Both the position numbers and the translations under genes were made by a program. DNA of 64,000 bases from Zobellia alginiliquefaciens. Lineage in GTDB: Bacteria > Bacteroidota > Bacteroidia > Flavobacteriales > Flavobacteriaceae. This document shows, piece by piece, positions 43,831 to 51,459 of the stretch (within the stretch, counting starts at the first letter, position 1; each line of letters begins with the position of its first letter). The stretch lies in assembly GCF_029323795.1 (NCBI RefSeq), contig NZ_CP119758.1, positions 3,968,001-4,032,000 of the forward strand, written 5' to 3'. The notes under the pieces are model-generated. The model searched no databases. It had not been told where the DNA came from and saw only the letters and a list, made by a program, of their open reading frames with translations.

Positions 43831-46800
43831 TTATTTTTCCAAAAGAGACGTTAATGTTTCTTCTAAATATTTGGAATATTGAGCTATAGTAGGGTTTTCA
43901 AAGATTTTATTTAAAGGAAAATTATATTCTATTTCTTCATTAATCCGTGCTGTAACACGTATAGCCGCCAGAGAATGCCCTCCTAAGGCAATGAAATCAT
44001 CATGAACGCCAACTTTATTCAGTTGTAAGACTTCTGCCCATATACGCTCAAGAAGAACCTCAATTTCATTTCTCGGAGCAGTATACGAGGTGCTCATGGT
44101 TAATTGCACCGAAGTGAGGTTTTTTAAAGCTTTTTTGTCAACCTTTCCGTTTTTTGTTAATGGCATTTCATCTAAATGTTTAAAAACAGAAGGTATCATA
44201 TGGGATGGCAATTGTTTTCCTAATCTATATTGAATGTCTTTTACGGTTATGTTTTTCTTTCCTGTATAATAAGCAACTAATTTTGAGTTATTTTCCCATT
44301 CTGGTTGAGTTGATGTGTAGCCAATTTCATCCATGATACGCAGCACTTCCTTCTCATCAATTACCTCGTTTATTTCTTCTAGGCTTTCATCTCTTGTTTT
44401 ATGGCCAAGCCTAACGTCCCAGCTATACGGAAAAGAATAGTTGCTATACCCTAAATCCTTTTTATGAACATAAATACCAACTTGGTTAATGAGGCAATTG
44501 GTGGATCTACCGGTATCGGTAGGTCTTACCCAGCTTGCCTTTTCTTTCAGATAGACCAACATTTCTTCTAAACTAACATCACTGAATCTGTAAAAATCTA
44601 CAAATTCCACTTTTTCAAAAACGCTTTCATCTTGAAAAATTGAAACGTCTAAAAGTCGTTTTACCGCGTCTGATTCTTGATGATATAGTTTTCTGGCCTC
44701 TAGAATAGTATCATCTATTTTGGTGGTATCTAAATTGTCATCCCAAAAAAGTTCTTCTGTTAATCGTGTCTCAAAAAACTGTCCGCGACTTAGACCGGTA
44801 ACGATAAATGGAATATTCTTTTCAAGTGCAATTTTAGTACTGAGCGTATAAATGGTCTTAAAACAACCATTGCAGACATTGTGATGTTGATTTAGGCTAT
44901 CAACAAATATTTCGTTCATATGTGGCGTTTCACCGTAAACGTGGTCCACACCAAGCTTTTTAACAATTCGTTCCACGTTTGCTTTCGCTTGTTCGGAGAT
45001 GTAGCCGTTATCCATGGTGAAAGCCAAAACTTTTAATCCCATATTTACAAGCCTAGCTAGAACATAGGTGCTGTCTTTTCCTCCGCTTAATAAGGAAATA
45101 CAGTCATATTCGGAACTTTGAGCTCTTTTTGATGTCAATAGAGACGCCAATTGCTTATCATTTTTAAAGTAACGTTCCGCTTGGTCTTTGTACGTTTCAA
45201 ATGCCGTACATAAGTGGCATACGCCATTCTCGTCAAAATCTGTATTGGGGTAATTTGAGGGTAACCCACATTTTGTGCAATTGACAACTTCCTCCTCCAC
45301 GTTATTTTTGCGGTCTTCTACCAAAACAACCGCACAGTTCTCAATTTCATTAAATCTGTTCAGATTACTTTCAATGTCAGTTAGTTCAATGCGATATCCC
45401 CTAAGTTTCACTTGCTCATCTGACCGCCCTAGGTATTCAAAGTTTCCATTTTGGTTTATTCTTGCTAGGTCTCCTGTGCGATACATTTTATGATTAGGAG
45501 CAAGTGGATTGTCAATAAATTTAGCTTCGGTTGTAAAAGAATCGTTCGCGTAACCATCCGAAAGGCCAGTACCACTAAGGTAGAGCTCACCTATAACACC
45601 TTGTGGTACTTGGTTTTGGTAGGTGTCTAAAATATAGGCGGTCATATTCGAAATTGGTAAACCTATAGGTACCGCTGATTTCGTATGAACATTTGCATCG
45701 TACTCAGAAACTATACAGCCAACGGTAGCTTCGGTTGGTCCATATTCATTGTATATTTTTAATTCAGATGTAAACGTATTTTTAACGGACCTTGCAAGAT
45801 TTGATTTTAATTCTTCACCACCAACTATCATGGTGTGTATGTACGAAGTACTCAGTTCTTTTCCCTTAAAAAGAGTTAAATGGGATGGAGTTAATTTGAT
45901 GCAATTTACGAGATTGTCATCTATTACTTTTAAAAGGCTTACATCGGGCCCTGTCTCCGGTTCTTTATAGATGTTTATTCTTCCACCGCTTACAATTGGT
46001 AAAAATGTAGATGTGATGGTCAAATCAAAACCAATGGATGTAAACAAGGGAAAAATGGATTTGTCGTTTATTCCATAGAAATCTTGCGCCCAGAAAATAT
46101 AGTTTGATAAGGCTTTTTGAGAGATTAAAACTCCCTTTGGATTTCCAGTACTTCCAGATGTATATAATATATACGCTAGGCTTTCTGGTAAGATTTCTGT
46201 GTTTGGATTAGTAATTGGTTGCTTGCCAATACTTAGGCTTTCCTTCTCAACATCTAAAACACCTAAATCTGGTAATTCTAATTTTGATATGAGATTGGAT
46301 TGGCTTATTAGAAGACTACTTTCTGAACTTGAGATGATATATTTTATTCGCTCCGCGGGGTAATCTGAAGCAATAGGTATAAAAGCCGCACCCGTTTTTA
46401 GGACAGCTAAAACACTAACTAAATAGTCTGTACTTCTTTGAAAGTGAAGCGCTATTCTACTATTTTTGGTTACGCCTCTGTCTCTTAAATAATGAGCTAA
46501 TTGGTTCGCCTTTTTGTTAAGCGCGTTATACGTAAGTATTTCATTTTTAAATTGTAAGGAAACTTTGTTTGGGTTGTTTGCAGCATGCCTTTCAAACGTT
46601 TCAATTACGGATTGAAAAGTACTGGAAGGAGGTTCTTCTGTAGGCTTGGGCGTAGAAGATAATAAACTAGGCCTGTAAATGGATTGGTCAAAATTGTCCA
46701 AAAATGAATCTAAAAGGTTGATAAAATGAGAAGGCATTTCTTTGGCCGTTATTTCAGAAATGCTACTACAATTGGTATCAAAAGCAATTTTAAATTCACC

Positions 46801-47967
46801 ACTTTTGTTCATATCGTACACATGGGTGCGTAAGGTATGGTTGCTATCCATATGGTCAGGATGTAACCACTCCGTTTTGGTGGGAAATCCGCTAAAATCT
46901 GGAAAATCGGCATTAATGAAATTCAATATGGTATTGAAGCTGCTATTCGTCTTTTCAGTAGTACTGCCTGGGCGAGCGTTTCTTAAATAGGAGTTGGTCT
47001 CAATTTTAACCCGATTAAAAAGACTAACAAAAGTGTCTTCATCTTCAATTTCTACAACTAATGGCAGTACCTCTATAAATAGCCCGGCAGTTTTTTGAAA
47101 ACCTCTGGTAGCTCTATTATGTGCAGGTGCTCCAATAGCAATTTTGTTTTGATTGCTTATTCTGTGGATGTAAGTGAAGTACAGCGTTAAGAATATATTG
47201 AACAGCGTTAAGTCTTCTGTCCACCCTCTAAATTCTTTATGTTTTGCAAGTTCACGAAGCTTCAGGGAGCGTTCTACGCCAAGTTCTACTATAGTTCGTC
47301 TTGCTCTAGTTGTTTGATTGGTTTTTTCTCCGAATAATTGGGGCGTTTCTAAAAGATTCTTAGTTTTTTCTTTCCAATAGGTATAACTATCGTTGTTCTT
47401 TTTAGTTGCTCTTTGGTCTTGTTCAAATTCAATATAGTTTGAGAACGTTGGAAAGTGTTCAGTTGTAGGAGTAGTATTCGTAACTTCTTCCGAATAAAAA
47501 GCGTTCATTCTATTGTAGAGAATAGAATTAGAAACGGCATCGGTGACTAAATGGTGCAGTTTTAAAAACCAGATATAATTTGTGGAACTTTGTTTAAGAA
47601 GAACACTGTCAAATACACGTTTTGAAATATCCATATGGTGGATAGTACGCTCGTGAAGCCACTTTTCCATATTCTGAATATTATCTGAAGCGCTAAAGTC
47701 TAGATATTCGAGTTTAAAGTGCCCATCACTTAATATAGTCTGATTGGGGACACCTTTTTCTTCGGAAAATACAGTACGCAGTATATCTGTAGAGGCAATT
47801 AATTTCTGAAAAGCCTTTTCAAAAGCAGCCTTATCAATAGCACCGTTTATCTCAAAAGTATAGACCACATTATGAAGCGGGACATCAGGATGCATTCGCT
47901 GACCGGCCCAAAGGGCAGATTGACTTTTAGTTAGCGGTAGAAATGTATCTTTTTGAGTGTTCGTCAT
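43831..47967 (-). CDS. NRPS C-A-PCP with a WbpG-like PP-loop domain inserted in the A domain
   Basis: The 1378-residue protein has a condensation domain (about 10-430; HHLVTDA at 138-144) and an adenylation domain (from about 450; YTSGSTGNPKG 602-612, NEYGPTEATVG 740-750, YRTGDLAR 829-836, GRSDEQVKLRG 847-857). Residues about 890-1225 are an insertion: a zinc ribbon (C897/C900 and C917/C920), then LLSGGKDSTYVL (959-970), the N-type ATP-pyrophosphatase PP-loop, a second CxxC (C1032/C1035), and WDVRLGHKTRDE, as in N-acetyl-sugar amidotransferases of the WbpG type. The A domain then resumes to NGKVDKKAL (1273-1281), followed by a carrier domain with LGGHSL (Ser1332). Pocket residues read DLTKIGEVG(K), which I recall as Asn-like. 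The gene starts 2 bp after the carrier-protein gene. On-line modification of an Asn/Asp residue is inferred. Confidence 0.93.
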   Translation of the reverse strand: MTNTQKDTFLPLTKSQSALWAGQRMHPDVPLHNVVYTFEINGAIDKAAFEKAFQKLIASTDILRTVFSEEKGVPNQTILSDGHFKLEYLDFSASDNIQNMEKWLHERTIHHMDISKRVFDSVLLKQSSTNYIWFLKLHHLVTDAVSNSILYNRMNAFYSEEVTNTTPTTEHFPTFSNYIEFEQDQRATKKNNDSYTYWKEKTKNLLETPQLFGEKTNQTTRARRTIVELGVERSLKLRELAKHKEFRGWTEDLTLFNIFLTLYFTYIHRISNQNKIAIGAPAHNRATRGFQKTAGLFIEVLPLVVEIEDEDTFVSLFNRVKIETNSYLRNARPGSTTEKTNSSFNTILNFINADFPDFSGFPTKTEWLHPDHMDSNHTLRTHVYDMNKSGEFKIAFDTNCSSISEITAKEMPSHFINLLDSFLDNFDQSIYRPSLLSSTPKPTEEPPSSTFQSVIETFERHAANNPNKVSLQFKNEILTYNALNKKANQLAHYLRDRGVTKNSRIALHFQRSTDYLVSVLAVLKTGAAFIPIASDYPAERIKYIISSSESSLLISQSNLISKLELPDLGVLDVEKESLSIGKQPITNPNTEILPESLAYILYTSGSTGNPKGVLISQKALSNYIFWAQDFYGINDKSIFPLFTSIGFDLTITSTFLPIVSGGRINIYKEPETGPDVSLLKVIDDNLVNCIKLTPSHLTLFKGKELSTSYIHTMIVGGEELKSNLARSVKNTFTSELKIYNEYGPTEATVGCIVSEYDANVHTKSAVPIGLPISNMTAYILDTYQNQVPQGVIGELYLSGTGLSDGYANDSFTTEAKFIDNPLAPNHKMYRTGDLARINQNGNFEYLGRSDEQVKLRGYRIELTDIESNLNRFNEIENCAVVLVEDRKNNVEEEVVNCTKCGLPSNYPNTDFDENGVCHLCTAFETYKDQAERYFKNDKQLASLLTSKRAQSSEYDCISLLSGGKDSTYVLARLVNMGLKVLAFTMDNGYISEQAKANVERIVKKLGVDHVYGETPHMNEIFVDSLNQHHNVCNGCFKTIYTLSTKIALEKNIPFIVTGLSRGQFFETRLTEELFWDDNLDTTKIDDTILEARKLYHQESDAVKRLLDVSIFQDESVFEKVEFVDFYRFSDVSLEEMLVYLKEKASWVRPTDTGRSTNCLINQVGIYVHKKDLGYSNYSFPYSWDVRLGHKTRDESLEEINEVIDEKEVLRIMDEIGYTSTQPEWENNSKLVAYYTGKKNITVKDIQYRLGKQLPSHMIPSVFKHLDEMPLTKNGKVDKKALKNLTSVQLTMSTSYTAPRNEIEVLLERIWAEVLQLNKVGVHDDFIALGGHSLAAIRVTARINEEIEYNFPLNKIFENPTIAQYSKYLEETLTSLLEK

Positions 47968-47969
47968 TA

Positions 47970-48224
47970 TTATGATTGCTTTGTTTCAGTATCGCGTTTA
48001 CGCTTTATATATTCCAAAATATGACTGATAGTCATGAAATTTTCAATAGTCATTTCCTCGGGAGCCACTTTTATCTCCCCTTCATTTTCAATAAAAAGCA
48101 CCAATTGTACCATTCCAACAGAGTCTACGAGGCCAGAGCCTAATAAGTCTTCGTTTAGACCTATTTCTTCAACTGTTTCTGTTGCTAAGTCACTTTTTAT
48201 ATAGTCTATGATCTTATTTTTCAT
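47970..48224 (-). CDS. Stand-alone acyl/peptidyl carrier protein
   Basis: This 84-residue acidic helical protein has GLVDSVGMVQL (about 31-41), with Ser35 as the phosphopantetheine attachment site. The start overlaps the stop of the upstream adenylation-enzyme gene by 4 bp, and the NRPS gene begins 2 bp after its stop, so all three are translationally coupled. It should be loaded by the stand-alone adenylation enzyme, primed by the PPTase at 55493-56203, and deliver the first building block to the condensation domain of the 1378-residue NRPS. Confidence 0.9.
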   Translation of the reverse strand: MKNKIIDYIKSDLATETVEEIGLNEDLLGSGLVDSVGMVQLVLFIENEGEIKVAPEEMTIENFMTISHILEYIKRKRDTETKQS

Positions 48225-49798
48225 ATATAATTTTCAGCTAGTATTTTGCCAATTTCTTTTCGGCTTATTTTACCGGAACTCGTTCTGGGTAAATCATCCA
48301 TAAATTCAATGGTTTTGGGAATAGCGTAGGAGGGTAGGGCCAGTTTACAGTATTCCATTAGATACGTTAGATTTATGGCGGTGTCCTTTTTTGGCTTTAT
48401 AACCGCAGCTAGCTCCTGAACTTCTTCGTTCTTCCCCAAAACTATCACAGCTACTTCTTCAACATTTTCATAATTGAGTAGTGTAAGTTCTACTTCGTCT
48501 AATTCTACACGATAGCCTCTTAATTTTACTTGTCTGTCGTTCCGGCCCATAAAGAGTAGTTCTCCTCTTGTGTTTAACTGAGCTAAATCTCCCGTTTTAT
48601 AATAAATATGTTCGTAGCCATCTGCAACGTTTACCCTATGAAGTGATTGTTCTGTAAGTGCTTTGTTATTCCAGTATCCTTTCATCATTGTGGCCGAACG
48701 GATAACTAGTTGACCAGTTTCCCCAACGGGAACATCGGTATTTTTATCATCAATGATTTTATATTCTGTATTGGCCCACACCTTGCCAATAGGTATTGGT
48801 TTGTCAGTTTTTGGTGGTTCGGGTACATGATGATACGTACATAAAATAAGCTCTGCCGGACCGTATAAATTACTGAATTTTGCATTTGGCCACAGGAGCA
48901 TTAGGGCTCTCAAATGTTTGGTTATAAAAACTTCCCCCGCAAAAAGTACCCATCTCAAAGAGCTGAAATCGTTCTTGTCCAAAGTACCGTTATTTAAAAG
49001 TTGTATGAGCATAAGCGGTACGGAATACCAAACCGTAATTTTTTCATTCGCTATAAGAGCGCTAAGGCTCGCGGGCATTTTTAAATGGGCATCAGGAATT
49101 ATTACGGTTTTTGCTTCTACTAAAGGAGCTACAAAATATCCAAAAGTAGAAGGGTCAAAATGTAAAGGTGCCGGATTTCCGAATATGTCATTGGAATTAA
49201 AACCATATGTGTCGGCTGCTATTTTAACCAAACTCAATGCGCTATAATGCGTGTGCATTATGCCTTTAGGCTTTCCTGTAGAACCAGAAGTATATAAGAT
49301 AAAAGCTAAATCTTGCTCAAGAATAATAGGAGCTATAACATCTTTCAACCCAATTGAGAAAATAGCATCCCAATCAATAGATTGAATAGAATGAGGAAGC
49401 GTGTCACCAATAATTGTAGATATAGCATGGCTTTCATTTAAAAGCGACATTACTTTTCGTCTTTTCGTTGGCGTAGTGATTAGGCACGTAATCCCACAGT
49501 CATTTAGTATTGTAGCAGTTCGATTGTAAGGGGTAAAAGTATCCAATGGAACATACGCGGCTCCAGCTTTGAGAATACCATATACGGCAATACAGGTTTC
49601 AAGACAACGGTTCATGTAGATGCCAACACGGTCACCTTTCTGTATGCCTATTGATACTAAATAAGAGGCTAGCAGGTTAGACTTAAGTTGAAGGTCGCCA
49701 TAGGTTATGGTTTGATCCAGGTAACGAAAGGCTTCGCGATTAGGCGATGTGTTTGCTACATTATCAATAAGTTGCGGTAATGTATACGGTGATTTCAA
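48221..49798 (-). CDS. Stand-alone amino-acid adenylation enzyme
   Basis: The 525-residue protein is a complete ANL adenylating enzyme: AGAAYVPLD (A2), ILYTSGSTGKPKG (A3, about 170), LHFDPSTFGYFVAPLV (A4), NLYGPAELILCTY (A5), YYKTGDLAQL (A7), MGRNDRQVKLRGYRVELDEVE (A8) and SSGKISRKEI (A10, catalytic Lys). Pocket residues read roughly D-P-F-Y-L-A-L-L-C, close to the DLLYLALVC pattern I recall for free-standing L-prolyl-AMP ligases such as PltF. A proline-like or other small substrate is therefore possible, but no acyl-CoA-dehydrogenase partner is present. It is first in the minus-strand operon and coupled to the carrier protein it should load. Confidence 0.9.
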   Translation of the reverse strand: MKSPYTLPQLIDNVANTSPNREAFRYLDQTITYGDLQLKSNLLASYLVSIGIQKGDRVGIYMNRCLETCIAVYGILKAGAAYVPLDTFTPYNRTATILNDCGITCLITTPTKRRKVMSLLNESHAISTIIGDTLPHSIQSIDWDAIFSIGLKDVIAPIILEQDLAFILYTSGSTGKPKGIMHTHYSALSLVKIAADTYGFNSNDIFGNPAPLHFDPSTFGYFVAPLVEAKTVIIPDAHLKMPASLSALIANEKITVWYSVPLMLIQLLNNGTLDKNDFSSLRWVLFAGEVFITKHLRALMLLWPNAKFSNLYGPAELILCTYHHVPEPPKTDKPIPIGKVWANTEYKIIDDKNTDVPVGETGQLVIRSATMMKGYWNNKALTEQSLHRVNVADGYEHIYYKTGDLAQLNTRGELLFMGRNDRQVKLRGYRVELDEVELTLLNYENVEEVAVIVLGKNEEVQELAAVIKPKKDTAINLTYLMEYCKLALPSYAIPKTIEFMDDLPRTSSGKISRKEIGKILAENYI

Positions 49799-50178
49799 AT
49801 TACGGGTTTAGTTGATTACATACCACAAACCACGAGCTTTTTGATTCCACTCAAAACCTCCAAATTCATAGCATGGCTAATATAATTTATGATGTTGAGC
49901 TTATCAAGAAAAAAAGTAGTTCAATAACTGATTTGCAGGTCGGTCATCGAAAAATTACAGGTATTTATCGATTTTACTTTAAAATATTCAACATTCTCTA
50001 TCTTATTTTACTGAATAATCAATAGTTGGGCCATGTGGTTTTTGGGTTCAGCACAAAGGCTGTACAAATCTTTTTAAACGGTAGTAAGGACCTTTTAAAA
50101 ATTGTAGCAATCCGATTTTGGCGTTGGAAATCGAAAAAATAAGTTAAAATTCAAATAATTCTCTATCTTGATGGCGCT
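49799..50178. promoter_or_regulatory. Divergent promoter region of the NRPS cluster
   Basis: These 380 bp separate the two arms of the cluster and contain no supported gene. Notable elements are CCATGTGG at 50031-50038 (shared with the palindrome upstream of the TonB receptor), an inverted repeat CGATTT-N9-AAATCG at 50113-50133 close to the HupE-like start, and a small palindrome TAGC-ATG-GCTA at 49869-49879. One regulator acting on both arms would be economical. None of these sites matches an operator I can name. Confidence 0.45.
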
Positions 50179-51438
50179 ATGAAAAAACTATTACTACCAC
50201 TTATTTTTGGACTCTTTTTGTTGGTCCCTATTGTTACGTTCGCTCATCAACCCAAACAAAGTTTAATATACCTTCGGATTTATGAGAAAACGGGTATTGA
50301 AGGTCGTTTTGAGGTCAACGCCAATGAACTTGTCAATGTCTTTGGCTTGGATGTTGGGCTGCATCCAAGTATAGAGCAGATAAGACCTTACCAAGATAAA
50401 ATCCAAGCCTATTTACTTGAAAATGCTAAGTTTTCATCAGAATTAGGAGCGTATCAGATTGTATTTACAGGAGAAATGTCAAAGTTAAACCTGTCTTATG
50501 GGGATTTTGTCAACTTCCATTTTCGACTAGAAAATTCAGAAAATTTACCGGATAGCCTTACATTGGATTATGATGCGTTTTTTGATGAAGACCCTACTCA
50601 TATGTGTCTTGTGGCAATGGAGTATAATTGGAAGGCAGGCTTGATAAACAATGAGCATATTGTAGCTTTATACCTATCGGAAGGGGAGAGAAATGGCACT
50701 TTCTCTATTAAAGAAACATCTTTGTGGAAAGGTTTTCTAGCTATGGTGCAACAAGGAATATGGCATATCTGGATAGGTATGGATCATATTCTATTTTTGG
50801 TGGCGTTGATATTGCCATCCGTGGTACGAAGACGAAAGAAAAATGGAGTTACGGGTGCACCCGTGGACAAAGGTCAATTCAATATTTGGGGTTGGGAACC
50901 AGTTAAAAAGTTTAGGCCGGCTTTTATCTACATTCTTAAAATTGTAACCTTCTTTACGATTGCCCATACTATTACACTTAGTCTGGCATCTCTGGAGATA
51001 ATTAACCTTCCTTCTAGGGTGGTAGAATCCATTATTGCCTTTTCTGTAGGTCTTGCTGCTTTTCATAATATTAGGCCCATATTTAAAGGTGAAGATTGGG
51101 TAATTGCTTTTGTCTTTGGTCTCTTTCACGGCTTTGGTTTTGCAAGTGTTTTGGGAGATTTAGGTTTTAAAGGGGAGTACTTGTCATTATCTTTAGTTGG
51201 GTTTAATGTGGGAGTGGAGATTGGTCAGATTGCAATCATAGCATTGATTTTTCCAATTCTATATTTTATAAGGAATAACAAATACTACTCTAGATTTCTG
51301 GTATGGCTTTCCGTAGTTTTGATAGTTATTTCTGCGTATTGGCTTATAGAAAGAGCTTTTGATATTGATTTGCCTTTGGATGAGTTTATCAACAGAAATA
51401 TTTTATACCCTGTGGCGAATTTTGTTGGTTTAAAGTAA
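50179..51438 (+). CDS. HupE/UreJ-type membrane protein, putative metal transport
   Basis: The 419-residue protein has a signal peptide (cleavage near residue 22, after FA), an extracytoplasmic domain (about 23-185) and a membrane domain of about six helices (185-400). GIWHIWIGMDHILFLVALI (about 193-211) is the His-rich first-helix signature of the HupE/UreJ_2 family. FHGFGFASVLGDLGF (about 314-328) is the second conserved His block. HupE/UreJ proteins are linked to nickel or cobalt entry, and the Bacteroidota form often neighbours metal TonB receptors. It is first in the plus-strand arm of the cluster and 21 bp ahead of an NRPS gene, so it may handle the metal delivered by the metallophore. 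Confidence 0.82.
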   Translation: MKKLLLPLIFGLFLLVPIVTFAHQPKQSLIYLRIYEKTGIEGRFEVNANELVNVFGLDVGLHPSIEQIRPYQDKIQAYLLENAKFSSELGAYQIVFTGEMSKLNLSYGDFVNFHFRLENSENLPDSLTLDYDAFFDEDPTHMCLVAMEYNWKAGLINNEHIVALYLSEGERNGTFSIKETSLWKGFLAMVQQGIWHIWIGMDHILFLVALILPSVVRRRKKNGVTGAPVDKGQFNIWGWEPVKKFRPAFIYILKIVTFFTIAHTITLSLASLEIINLPSRVVESIIAFSVGLAAFHNIRPIFKGEDWVIAFVFGLFHGFGFASVLGDLGFKGEYLSLSLVGFNVGVEIGQIAIIALIFPILYFIRNNKYYSRFLVWLSVVLIVISAYWLIERAFDIDLPLDEFINRNILYPVANFVGLK

Positions 51439-51459
51439 TTAACTCACAAAATAGAGCAC

